DNA of 10,248 nt from Alcaligenaceae bacterium (GCA_012511095.1 JAAZGT010000109.1:1-10248); one strand, 5' to 3'; numbered from the stretch's first letter, positions 1-6,483 are shown. Numbers and translations are program-made. Notes: generated by a model not told the origin, from the sequence alone.

Positions 1-142
1 CAGCAGTTTGTTTACCAGCCGCTTCATCGATATCCGCAATCACAACCTTGGCACCGCCTTGAATCAGCGTTTTGACAATACCTTTACCAATACCCTTAGC
101 GCCACCGGTAACAATAGCGATTTGATCTGTTAGTTCAAACAA
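1..142 (-). CDS. SDR family oxidoreductase, 5' part only (cut by window edge)
   Basis: This is the first 47 codons of a short-chain dehydrogenase/reductase, beginning MFELTDQIAIVTGG and running off the left edge. The Rossmann glycine motif T12-G-G-A-K-G-I-G19 is intact. An acidic residue, Asp37, ends the second beta strand, which in this family usually means a preference for NAD(H) over NADP(H). The start is taken as TTG at 142-140 because a good AAGGAG lies 8 bases upstream (151-156). The nearby ATG at 147-145 is out of frame and stops after five codons. The substrate cannot be told from the N-terminus; 3-hydroxyacyl-CoA, 3-hydroxybutyrate and alicyclic alcohol dehydrogenases all begin like this. 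It follows the LysR gene on the same strand after an 86-base gap, so it may be co-transcribed or have its own promoter. The SDR assignment is firm; a role in aromatic catabolism is only inferred from position. Confidence 0.88.
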   Translation of the reverse strand, partial: MFELTDQIAIVTGGAKGIGKGIVKTLIQGGAKVVIADIDEAAGKQTA

Positions 143-150
143 AACATATA

Positions 151-156
151 CTCCTT
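151..156 (-). promoter_or_regulatory. Shine-Dalgarno that fixes the TTG start of the SDR gene
   Basis: The minus strand reads AAGGAG here, 8 bases before TTG at 142. It is only 3 bases before the out-of-frame ATG at 147, which is too close for efficient initiation. This supports the TTG start. Confidence 0.7.
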
Positions 157-169
157 TTAGTGAATACCA

Positions 170-215
170 ATACTTAGTATAGATCACGTGTATTATTTGC
201 AAATGACAATTTGTC
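170..215. repeat. cluster of four small perfect palindromes upstream of the SDR gene
   Basis: Four perfect dyads lie almost end to end: ATACT-T-AGTAT (170-180), CACGTG (185-190), ATTTGCAAAT (195-204) and GACAA-T-TTGTC (205-215). Their centres are about 11 to 12 bases apart, close to one helical turn. The first overlaps the proposed -10 of the SDR promoter. They could be operator half-sites, or chance in AT-rich DNA. There is no T-run next to the last one on either strand, so it is not a convincing terminator for the LysR gene. Confidence 0.4.
176..203 (-). promoter_or_regulatory. possible weak promoter for the SDR gene
   Basis: On the minus strand a TTTGCA (203-198) and a TATACT (181-176) are separated by 16 bases. 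They resemble sigma-70 -35 and -10 elements and would give a leader of roughly 25 to 30 bases. The -35 match is poor, so this is tentative. Confidence 0.3.
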
Positions 216-228
216 GCCTTAGAAACGC

Positions 229-1152
229 TTAAGGTTCAAAACCATAGTCTGGGTGAACTAAGTGAGGATTTTCTTTATAAAGCTTTTCAACCATCTTTAA
301 GGTGGCATCAATGTACCAAGAGCTATCATTTTTGCGGTAACTAAAGATAATAGGAATACTGATCTTTTCATCTTCTGCAATTAAGCGATAGTGAAGATCG
401 TTACGAACTCTAGCACCCGTTGGCATAACACAATAACCCACACCCGCCGCTACTAAACCTAGGGCGGTTTGTAGGCTTTGTACCTCGTGAATTTCCTCGG
501 GGTAAATGCGTTTGTCATGTAAATCGTTTAATACATAATCAGCAAAGCTTGGAGTCACATTAGAGGGATAAACAATCAAACTCTGTTTACTTAAAACACT
601 TAGCGGCACAGGCTCTTTACTTGTAGCTAATGGACTTTTGCTATGGATCGCTAAGGCAAGACGCTCTTCACGTAAAGTCACACGTGAAATGACTGGATCA
701 TAAATACGAACTCGCCCAAAGCCAATATCAATACGACCAGACTTTAAGGCCTCAAACTGCTCTGCTGAGGTCATTTCCACAAATTGCAATCGCGTATCAG
801 GGTACGCTTCTCTGAAGTATTGGATCAGAGTTGGCAAACCGCTATAAATACTAGACACCACAAATCCAATAGACAGCTGCTCTTGGTAACTCTTACCAAG
901 GCGTGTGGTCGCGACCTTTATCTGTTCAATACGTCTTAAAAGTCGCACACTTTGCTCATAGAACAGGCGACCAGCTTTTGTCAATTCTAAAGGTCTACTA
1001 TCACGCTCAATCAGTTGAACGCCCAAACTCTCCTCTAATAATTGAATCTGCCGGCTTAATGGTGGCTGCGTAATATGCAAACTTTGTGCAGCTGCTGTAA
1101 AGCTGCGTTCCTCTGCTACAGCAACAAAATATCGAATTTGCTTTAAATCCAT
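229..1152 (-). CDS. BenM/CatM/CatR-type LysR transcriptional regulator
   Basis: A 307-residue LysR-type regulator, the usual family length, probably activating catB and the ben genes in response to cis,cis-muconate and perhaps benzoate. Residues 1-60 form the winged helix-turn-helix, with the recognition-helix signature QPPLSRQIQ at 29-37. A linker helix follows to about residue 90, then the periplasmic-binding-protein-like effector domain. Aligned from memory with Acinetobacter BenM, Ser100 and Ser129 fall at the muconate-site positions Ser99 and Thr128. Arg161 and Tyr292 fall at Arg160 and Tyr293, which form BenM's second, benzoate-binding pocket. The motif EALKSGRIDIGFGR (134-147) is typical of this subgroup. 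The gene diverges from catB across 176 bases that hold a perfect ATAC-N7-GTAT site overlapping its own putative -10, so autorepression is likely. The ribosome binding site before ATG 1152 is weak. It could equally be named catR, catM or benM, so no symbol is given. Confidence 0.93.
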   Translation of the reverse strand: MDLKQIRYFVAVAEERSFTAAAQSLHITQPPLSRQIQLLEESLGVQLIERDSRPLELTKAGRLFYEQSVRLLRRIEQIKVATTRLGKSYQEQLSIGFVVSSIYSGLPTLIQYFREAYPDTRLQFVEMTSAEQFEALKSGRIDIGFGRVRIYDPVISRVTLREERLALAIHSKSPLATSKEPVPLSVLSKQSLIVYPSNVTPSFADYVLNDLHDKRIYPEEIHEVQSLQTALGLVAAGVGYCVMPTGARVRNDLHYRLIAEDEKISIPIIFSYRKNDSSWYIDATLKMVEKLYKENPHLVHPDYGFEP

Positions 1153-1219
1153 CTAGGGTTATCCACAGGTTTCAGTTTTATGACAATGCAAGCCATTGAT
1201 TTAACAAAGGTTTTTTGAC

Positions 1220-1249
1220 ATTATACCTTTTTTGTATAGTCCTAGGCAA
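1220..1249 (-). promoter_or_regulatory. putative promoter of the LysR gene
   Basis: The minus strand has TTGCCT (1249-1244), an 18-base spacer, and a perfect TATAAT (1225-1220). Transcription would begin near 1213 and give a leader of about 60 bases. The -10 shares bases with the operator at 1223-1237, so a bound regulator should block this promoter. Confidence 0.55.
1223..1237. promoter_or_regulatory. LysR operator, perfect ATAC-N7-GTAT (BenM/CatM consensus)
   Basis: ATAC (1223-1226), seven bases (C then six T), and GTAT (1234-1237). The dyad extends one more base each side (TATAC/GTATA). This is exactly the recognition sequence described for BenM and CatM, and it lies between a BenM-type gene and catB. 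I found no second perfect copy in the gaps before catA, benA or benD. Confidence 0.8.
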
Positions 1250-1260
1250 TTAAAGAATTG
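1247..1260. promoter_or_regulatory. second dyad, possible activation-site half of the LysR operator
   Basis: A perfect inverted repeat CAATT-AAAG-AATTG, centred about 23 to 24 bases (roughly two helical turns) downstream of the ATAC-N7-GTAT site. LysR tetramers usually contact a strong recognition site and a weaker, less conserved activation site at about this spacing. This one does not match the ATAC/GTAT consensus, so the role is inferred only from position and symmetry. Confidence 0.35.
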
Positions 1261-1287
1261 GACGATTTTTTTATCCAACGGTTTAAT
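1258..1287 (+). promoter_or_regulatory. candidate catB (operon) promoter
   Basis: TTGGAC (1258-1263), 18 bases, and TTTAAT (1282-1287) would start transcription near 1294. That places the centre of the ATAC-N7-GTAT operator at about -64, the usual position for a LysR recognition site. A rival pairing is TTGACA (1215-1220) with TATAGT (1235-1240). It has better hexamers but a spacer of only 14 bases, with the operator lying inside it. The geometry favours the first. Confidence 0.4.
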
Positions 1288-1328
1288 GAGTACATAGAAA
1301 TCAACTCTTTACATAGGTTACAGAAGAT

Positions 1329-2447
1329 ATGGTAACGATCGATAACATTCAAACGTTACTGGTAGATTTACCCACAATTCGTCCACACCAACTTTCAATG
1401 ACAACGATGAAAGGTCAAACTCTGATGTTGGTAAAAATTCATTGTTCTGATGGCACAGTGGGCGTGGGTGAAGGCACTACCATCGGCGGTTTAGCTTATG
1501 GTGCAGAATCACCTGAAAGCATGAAACTTAATATTGACACCTATTTTGCACCGTTATTGATCGGTCAGTCTGCTGAGCATGTTCCTTACTTAATGCAGCG
1601 CCTAAATAAGGGCATTAAGGGTAACCGCTTTGCAAAAAGCGCCGTAGAGACTGCACTTTATGACGCACTAGGTAAACGCCTCAACCTTTCTATTTCGGAC
1701 TTACTCGGTGGCCGTTTACGTGACAGTTTACCAGTTGCTTGGACTTTAGCTTCAGGTAATACCGCTAAGGATATCGATGAGGCCGAAGAAATGCTAGCTG
1801 CTCGTCGTCATCGCATTTTTAAACTAAAGATCGGTACGCGTGCAGTCGAGGAAGATATAGCTCACGTAGCTGCCATTAAAAAAGCTTTAGGCGATCGCGG
1901 CACTGTGCGAGTCGATGTCAATATGGCCTGGTCTGAACTAGAGGCACGTCGTGGCATTGCTGGTCTAGCGGATGCTGGCTGTGAATTAGTAGAGCAACCT
2001 GTTGCTTGCTCTCAAGCCCTACAACGCCTGACTAAGCTATCGCCCATTGCCATTATGGCTGATGAGTCATTAGTTGGCCCCGCTTCTGCCTTTGAGTTAG
2101 CAAAAAATAAAGCAGCTGATGTCTTTGCCATCAAAATTGAGCAATCTGGCGGTATGCGTGCAGCGCAAAAAGTAGCTGCCATTGCTGAGGCTGCAAATAT
2201 CGAATTATATGGCGGCACCATGCTTGAAGGCGCCGTTAGTACAGTGGCATCTGCTCATACCTTTGCCACTTTCCACGCACTCGAATGGGGTACGGAATTA
2301 TTTGGTCCCCTCTTAATAACAGAAGAAATTTTAGAAACCCCATTGGTTTACGAAAACTTCGAATTACAAATTCCTAAAGGACCGGGTCTGGGTATCACCT
2401 TAGATGAAGACCGGATCCAATTTTTTAATAGAGCTCAACGCCATTAA
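1329..2447 (+). CDS. catB: muconate cycloisomerase (muconate lactonizing enzyme I)
   Basis: Converts cis,cis-muconate to (+)-muconolactone, the second step of the catechol ortho-cleavage branch; cytoplasmic and Mn2+-dependent. The protein has 372 residues, the normal family length, and belongs to the enolase superfamily. The capping domain carries the substrate-loop motif TTIGGLAYG (50-58). The barrel has the catalytic K165-x-K167, metal ligands D196 (in VRVDVN), E222 (in ELVEQP) and D245 (in IMADES), the second catalytic lysine K269 (FAIKIEQSGG), and E323 in WGTELFGP. DLPTIRPH and VAWTLASG closely match Pseudomonas CatB, which argues for the non-chlorinated pathway enzyme rather than a chloromuconate enzyme. 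ATG 1329 is the first start and gives the usual N-terminus. Its ribosome binding site is weak (AGAAG only two bases away, TAGG further up). It is the first gene of the operon, and catA follows after 83 bases. Confidence 0.95.
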   Translation: MVTIDNIQTLLVDLPTIRPHQLSMTTMKGQTLMLVKIHCSDGTVGVGEGTTIGGLAYGAESPESMKLNIDTYFAPLLIGQSAEHVPYLMQRLNKGIKGNRFAKSAVETALYDALGKRLNLSISDLLGGRLRDSLPVAWTLASGNTAKDIDEAEEMLAARRHRIFKLKIGTRAVEEDIAHVAAIKKALGDRGTVRVDVNMAWSELEARRGIAGLADAGCELVEQPVACSQALQRLTKLSPIAIMADESLVGPASAFELAKNKAADVFAIKIEQSGGMRAAQKVAAIAEAANIELYGGTMLEGAVSTVASAHTFATFHALEWGTELFGPLLITEEILETPLVYENFELQIPKGPGLGITLDEDRIQFFNRAQRH

Positions 2448-2451
2448 TGCG

Positions 2452-2479
2452 TGAGTTTAGCAACCAGTGCATAAACTCA
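2452..2479 (+). other. stem-loop between catB and catA, no U-tract
   Basis: TGAGTTTA-GCA (2452-2462) pairs with TGC-A-TAAACTCA (2468-2479): 11 base pairs with one bulged A and a five-base loop. The sequence after it is mixed, not a T-run, so it is not a standard terminator. It begins 4 bases after the catB stop and ends about 50 bases before catA. It could be a processing or stability element. Confidence 0.55.
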
Positions 2480-2530
2480 TTCGACTAATTAATGTTTATG
2501 CCAGTTTTTTCAGAAATGAAAGGAGACATC

Positions 2531-3466
2531 ATGAGTGTAAAGCTCTTTGATACCAACGAAGTTCAGGACTTCTTAAAAATCGCATGTGGTTTAACTTACG
2601 AAGGTGGAAACCCACGCACAAAAGAAATCATTCACCGCATCGTATCTGACTTATTCAAGACGATTGAGGATTTAAACATCACGCCTGATGAATTCTGGCA
2701 AGGTATTGCATACATAAACCAATTAGGTCAGAGCCAAGAAGCTGGCCTATTATCACCTGGCTTAGGTTTTGACCGTTACTTAGATATGCGTATGGACGCA
2801 GAAGATGAGCAGCTCGGTCTAACCGGTGGTACGCCTCGTACCATTGAGGGTCCTTTATACGTCATTGGCGCACCTGTAGAACAAGGTTTCGCTCGTTTAG
2901 ATGATGGTAGCGATGAAGCTGGTCACCCGTTAATCATGCATGGTACTGTGTTTGATTCTGAAGGTAAACCAATGCCAGGTGCTAAGGTTGAAGTATGGCA
3001 CTGTAATACCAAAGGTTTTTACTCTCACTTTGACCCAACTGGCGAACAAAAGCCTTTCAATATGCGTCGCACCATTATTGCTGACGATCAGGGCCGATAC
3101 AAATTCCGCAGTATCGTACCTGCTGGTTACGGCTGCCCTCCAGATGGTCCTACGCAGCAACTACTTAACCAATTAGGCCGTCACGGTAACCGTCCCGCAC
3201 ACATTCACTTCTTTGTGACTGGCAACGATCATCGTAAATTAACGACTCAAATCAACATCGATGGCGACCCATTAGTTAATGACGACTTCGCTTACGCAAC
3301 TCGTGAAGGTTTAGTTCCACCATTAACTGAAGTAACTGACAAAGCTCGTATCAAAGAAGAAGGCCTAGAGACCCCATTCGCAGAAATCGTATTTGATATT
3401 CACCTAACTCCATTAAAAGACGGTGAAGACAACCAAATCGTTGAGCGCCCACGTTTAGTTGGTTAA
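2531..3466 (+). CDS. catA: catechol 1,2-dioxygenase (intradiol)
   Basis: Cleaves catechol between its hydroxyls to cis,cis-muconate, using non-haem Fe(III) and O2; cytoplasmic, normally a homodimer. The protein has 311 residues, the typical length. Residues 1-100 form the helical dimerisation/linker domain (EGGNPR at 24-29). TPRTIEGPLYV (101-111) opens the catalytic beta-sandwich. All four iron ligands are present: Tyr164 (GFYSHF), Tyr200 (PAGYGCP), His224 and His226 (RPAHIHFF). Arg221 is conserved beside them. These numbers coincide with those of the Acinetobacter enzyme. The start is ATG 2531 because AAGGAG (2520-2525) sits five bases upstream and the resulting MSVKLFDT matches family N-termini. 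An in-frame ATG at 2492 would add 13 residues but has no ribosome binding site. It lies between catB and benA, so it takes catechol from BenD and feeds CatB. The residues match a catechol enzyme rather than protocatechuate 3,4-dioxygenase. Confidence 0.95.
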   Translation: MSVKLFDTNEVQDFLKIACGLTYEGGNPRTKEIIHRIVSDLFKTIEDLNITPDEFWQGIAYINQLGQSQEAGLLSPGLGFDRYLDMRMDAEDEQLGLTGGTPRTIEGPLYVIGAPVEQGFARLDDGSDEAGHPLIMHGTVFDSEGKPMPGAKVEVWHCNTKGFYSHFDPTGEQKPFNMRRTIIADDQGRYKFRSIVPAGYGCPPDGPTQQLLNQLGRHGNRPAHIHFFVTGNDHRKLTTQINIDGDPLVNDDFAYATREGLVPPLTEVTDKARIKEEGLETPFAEIVFDIHLTPLKDGEDNQIVERPRLVG

Positions 3467-3507
3467 TCCAATCTCCATATAAAAAATATATAAATTTTTA
3501 GTGTTTG

Positions 3508-3528
3508 CTTAGGTACAAAGTGCCTAAG
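3508..3528 (+). other. short stem-loop between catA and benA
   Basis: CTTAGGTAC (3508-3516), loop AAA, GTGCCTAAG (3520-3528): nine pairs including one G-U, with a triloop. It is not followed by a T-run. It sits about 40 bases after catA and 35 before the benA start. The DNA before it (3478-3500) is almost pure A/T and could include promoter or UP-like sequence, but I find no well-spaced -35/-10 pair and no ATAC-N7-GTAT site. Confidence 0.45.
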
Positions 3529-3562
3529 TAGGCGCTAGCTTTAGCCCAAAAAAGGAAAAGTG

Positions 3563-4936
3563 ATGGAAAAATTCTATGAAGTAGAGCAGGTGCTAAACTC
3601 TGCAATGGAAATAGATGAAGAGGCAGGCATCTATCGTTGCCGTCGTGATATCTTTACCGACCCAGATATCTTTGAACTAGAAATGAAGCATATCTTCGAA
3701 GGTAACTGGGTATACCTAGCCCATGAAAGCCAAATCCCTGAGGTAAATGACTATTTTACAACCTACATTGGTCGTCAACCTATCGTTATTACTCGCAGTA
3801 GAGATAACGAACTTAATGCTTTAATTAATGCCTGTGCTCACCGTGGTGCAACCCTATGTCGCCGTAAGCGTGGTAATCGCGGTAGCTTTACCTGCCCATT
3901 CCACGGCTGGACCTTTAATAACAAGGGTAAATTACTTAAAGTTAAGGACGACAAAACCACTGAATACCCAGTGCAGTTCAATACCGAGGGTTCACACGAC
4001 TTAACTAAGGTTGCACGTTTTGAGAACTACAAAGGTTTCTTATTCGGTAGTCTAAACCCTGATGTACTGCCATTAGATGAGTACTTAGGTGAAACCAAAG
4101 TGATTATCGACCAAATTGTTGAGCAGTCACCTGAAGGTATTGAGATCTTAGCTGGTAACTCTAGCTACATCTATAACGGTAATTGGAAACTACAAATGGA
4201 GAACGGTGCTGACGGTTACCACGTTAGTAGCGTTCATTGGAACTACTTAGCCACCATGGGTCGTCGCCATGAAGAAGGTACTAAAGCGGTTGATGCTCAA
4301 GGCTGGAGTAAAAGTGTTAACGGTGTTTATGGTTTTGAAAATGGTCACATCCTACTGTGGACCAACACCCTAAACCCAGAGGTCCGTCCTGTGTATTCAA
4401 ACCGTGACGACTTAGTTGAGCGCTTAGGTGAAGAGCAAGCGGATCTTATCGTTAAGCAAACGCGTAACTTAGGTCTCTACCCTAACGTTTACTTAATGGA
4501 CCAATTCTCTACTCAAATCCGAGTTACACGCCCGATCGATGTTGATAAAACGGAAGTCACCATTTACTGCTGGGCACCTAAAAACGAAAGTCCAGAAAAC
4601 CGCGCTATCCGCTTACGCCAATACGAAGACTTCTTCAATGTATCTGGCATGGGTACCGCAGATGACTTAGAAGAATTCCGTGCTTGCCAAGAAGGCTACC
4701 AAGCAGCAACAAATGCGCCTTGGAACGACTTAAGCCGTGGTGCTCCTTTATGGATTAAAGGTCCTGATGAAAACGCAAAAAAACTCGGCATTAATCCTTT
4801 ACTGAGCGGTGAACGCAGTGAGGACGAGGGCTTATTCGTTTGTCAGCATGACTACTGGTTAAGCTCGATGAAAAACGCTTTAAATAAAGAAAAATCGAGA
4901 ATAGAACAAAACAATTCTACAAATAACGTCGTTTAA
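3563..4936 (+). CDS. benA: benzoate 1,2-dioxygenase, large (alpha) subunit
   Basis: Catalytic subunit of the three-component dioxygenase that adds O2 to benzoate, giving the cis-1,2-dihydroxy-cyclohexadiene-1-carboxylate. The protein has 457 residues, normal for BenA. The N-terminal Rieske domain binds [2Fe-2S] through C91-x-H93 and C111-x2-H114 (CAHRG and CPFHGW). The C-terminal domain has the mononuclear iron motif with Asp217, His220 and His225 (NGADGYHVSSVHW), where the two histidines are iron ligands and the Asp links the two centres. A later acidic pair (D367/D368, in TADDLEEF) probably supplies the third ligand. FEGNWVYLAHESQIP and LYPNVYLMDQF are close to Acinetobacter BenA. The start is ATG 3563, six bases after AAAGGA (3551-3556); an adjacent GTG at 3560 would add one residue. 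benB follows after 11 bases. A toluate dioxygenase (XylX) is the nearest alternative, but the neighbours favour benzoate. Confidence 0.94.
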   Translation: MEKFYEVEQVLNSAMEIDEEAGIYRCRRDIFTDPDIFELEMKHIFEGNWVYLAHESQIPEVNDYFTTYIGRQPIVITRSRDNELNALINACAHRGATLCRRKRGNRGSFTCPFHGWTFNNKGKLLKVKDDKTTEYPVQFNTEGSHDLTKVARFENYKGFLFGSLNPDVLPLDEYLGETKVIIDQIVEQSPEGIEILAGNSSYIYNGNWKLQMENGADGYHVSSVHWNYLATMGRRHEEGTKAVDAQGWSKSVNGVYGFENGHILLWTNTLNPEVRPVYSNRDDLVERLGEEQADLIVKQTRNLGLYPNVYLMDQFSTQIRVTRPIDVDKTEVTIYCWAPKNESPENRAIRLRQYEDFFNVSGMGTADDLEEFRACQEGYQAATNAPWNDLSRGAPLWIKGPDENAKKLGINPLLSGERSEDEGLFVCQHDYWLSSMKNALNKEKSRIEQNNSTNNVV

Positions 4937-4947
4937 GGAAATACGCC

Positions 4948-5430
4948 ATGGATTATGTTTCGATTCAACAGTTTTTATATCGTGAAGCGCGTCTTCTCGA
5001 TGACAGACAATGGGAAGAATGGCTCGAGTGCTATGCAGAAAATACTGAGTATTGGATGCCTTGCTGGAATGACGATGATGAATTAACCAAAGATCCACAG
5101 TCTGAGGTGTCGTTAATTTATTATCCAGATCGTAAAGGTCTTGAGGATCGCATTTTCCGCATCCAGACCGAGCGTTCTAGTGCCTCTACACCAGAGCCTC
5201 GCACTAATCACATGATTACAAACATTGAACTTTTAGAAAGCAGAGACAATGAAGTGGATGTTCGTTACAACTTCCATACTCTAAGTTTCCGCTACCGTAC
5301 AACGGATCATTATTTCGGTACCATTTTCGTCACCATTACTAAAGAAGGAGATGAATTAAAAATCAACAATAAAAAAATCGTACTGAAAAATGACTACATC
5401 CGACAAGTGATTGATATCTATCACATTTAA
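4948..5430 (+). CDS. benB: benzoate 1,2-dioxygenase, small (beta) subunit
   Basis: Structural beta subunit of the hydroxylase; with BenA it forms the alpha3-beta3 oxygenase. The protein has 160 residues, within the family range. It has the NTF2/SnoaL-like cone fold of ring-hydroxylating beta subunits and no metal ligands. Recognisable conserved stretches are QFLYREARLLDDRQWEEWL (8-26), an EYWMPCW segment, SLIYYPDRKGLEDR, and the C-terminus IVLKNDYIRQVIDIYHI. All closely match Acinetobacter BenB. ATG 4948 has AAGGAA (4935-4940) seven bases upstream, and that site overlaps the benA stop codon, so translational coupling with benA is likely. benC follows after 18 bases. Nothing is truncated. Confidence 0.93.
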   Translation: MDYVSIQQFLYREARLLDDRQWEEWLECYAENTEYWMPCWNDDDELTKDPQSEVSLIYYPDRKGLEDRIFRIQTERSSASTPEPRTNHMITNIELLESRDNEVDVRYNFHTLSFRYRTTDHYFGTIFVTITKEGDELKINNKKIVLKNDYIRQVIDIYHI

Positions 5431-5448
5431 TTAATTAGCGAGTAAATC

Positions 5449-6453
5449 ATGAGCTACCGTATCGCTTTAAACTTCGAAGATGGTGTAACTCGATTTATCG
5501 AGTGTGGCGCACAAGAAAAAGTATTAGATGCCGCTTACCGCCATCGTATTAACCTTCCAATGGATTGCTCCGATGGCGTTTGTGGCACCTGTAAGTGCCA
5601 AGCCGAAAGTGGTGAATACGAGCTAATCGATGATTACATCGAAGAGGCTCTCACCGAAGACGAAGCCGAGCAAGGCTTAGTCTTAACCTGCCAGATGATT
5701 CCACAATCTGACTGCGTTATTTCCGTGCCTGTTGCTTCGACCATGTGTAAAACTGGAACTGATACTTTTAAGGCCACCGTCACTGAGGTACGCCGTCACG
5801 ATGACGCTGCTTTTGAGTTAGTACTTAACTCTGCTGATGACAAATCACCTGCTTTCTTAGCGGGTCAGTACGTTAACATTGTTGTACCTGGCAGTGAAGA
5901 GCATCGTTCTTATTCTTTTAGTTCCGCTCCCGGTGAGACGATGAGTTTTCTTATTAAGCATGTTCCTAATGGCCTAATGAGTAATTGGTTACATGGCGCT
6001 GAGGTGGGTGTGGAACTCAATATTATTGGTCCACTAGGCACTTTCTATTTAAGAGCCGATGAACGCCCCTTGTTGTTTTTAGCTGGTGGTACAGGTCTAG
6101 CCCCATTTTTATCAATGCTTGAAGTTTTAGCTAAACAAGGCTCTTCCCAAAAAATTCACATGCTTTATGCCGTAACCCGCGATCAAGACCTTGTGTTGGT
6201 TGAGGCATTAGAAGCCTATACAGAGCGCTTAGCTAATTTCACCTTTAGCACTATTGTGGCTGATGAGAACTCAAATCATCCTAAAAAAGGCTATGTGACT
6301 CATCACCTAAGCCCCGATATGCTGCATGACGGTGAGGTTGATATCTACCTCTGTGGCCCACCACCCATGGTTGATGCGGTCAGTGAATATATGAAGTTAG
6401 AAAATATGACTCCCGCTAACTTCTACTACGAGCGCTTTATTCCTAGTGTTTAG
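5449..6453 (+). CDS. benC: benzoate 1,2-dioxygenase electron transfer component (ferredoxin-NADH reductase)
   Basis: Passes electrons from NADH through FAD and a plant-type [2Fe-2S] cluster to the BenA Rieske centre. The protein has 334 residues, normal length. The N-terminal ferredoxin domain (about 1-95) has cluster cysteines C40, C45, C48 (CSDGVCGTC) and C81. The FAD domain (about 103-200) carries R152-S-Y-S, the usual flavin-binding motif. The NAD domain has AGGTGLAP (211-218), CGPPPM (302-307) and a C-terminal FYYERF. This ferredoxin-first order is that of class IB reductases such as BenC and XylZ. The ribosome binding site before ATG 5449 is weak (GCGAG), so it may rely on translation from benB, whose stop is 18 bases upstream. 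An 89-base gap with a long hairpin separates it from benD. Confidence 0.94.
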   Translation: MSYRIALNFEDGVTRFIECGAQEKVLDAAYRHRINLPMDCSDGVCGTCKCQAESGEYELIDDYIEEALTEDEAEQGLVLTCQMIPQSDCVISVPVASTMCKTGTDTFKATVTEVRRHDDAAFELVLNSADDKSPAFLAGQYVNIVVPGSEEHRSYSFSSAPGETMSFLIKHVPNGLMSNWLHGAEVGVELNIIGPLGTFYLRADERPLLFLAGGTGLAPFLSMLEVLAKQGSSQKIHMLYAVTRDQDLVLVEALEAYTERLANFTFSTIVADENSNHPKKGYVTHHLSPDMLHDGEVDIYLCGPPPMVDAVSEYMKLENMTPANFYYERFIPSV

Positions 6454-6483
6454 GCCCTTTATTTAATCATTGATTATTGTGTT

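Noticed and set aside
1159..1167. Perfect DnaA-box sequence TTATCCACA just upstream of the LysR start
   Set aside because: It is a single copy with no companion boxes, no AT-rich unwinding region and no replication genes nearby. A 9-base match is expected now and then by chance.
1215..1240. TTGACA plus TATAGT as the main catB promoter
   Set aside because: The hexamers are good but the spacer is only 14 bases and the regulator site fills it. The downstream pairing gives normal spacing and a normal LysR geometry. It is not fully excluded.
2492..2530. Upstream ATG for catA adding 13 residues
   Set aside because: No ribosome binding site precedes it, while ATG 2531 has AAGGAG and gives the standard 311-residue protein with family-numbered iron ligands.
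2930..3176. Small open frames on both strands inside catA (and similar ones inside catB, benD, benK and across the benA-benB junction)
   Set aside because: They are shadows of well-supported genes, lack ribosome binding sites, and their translations show no recognisable family features.
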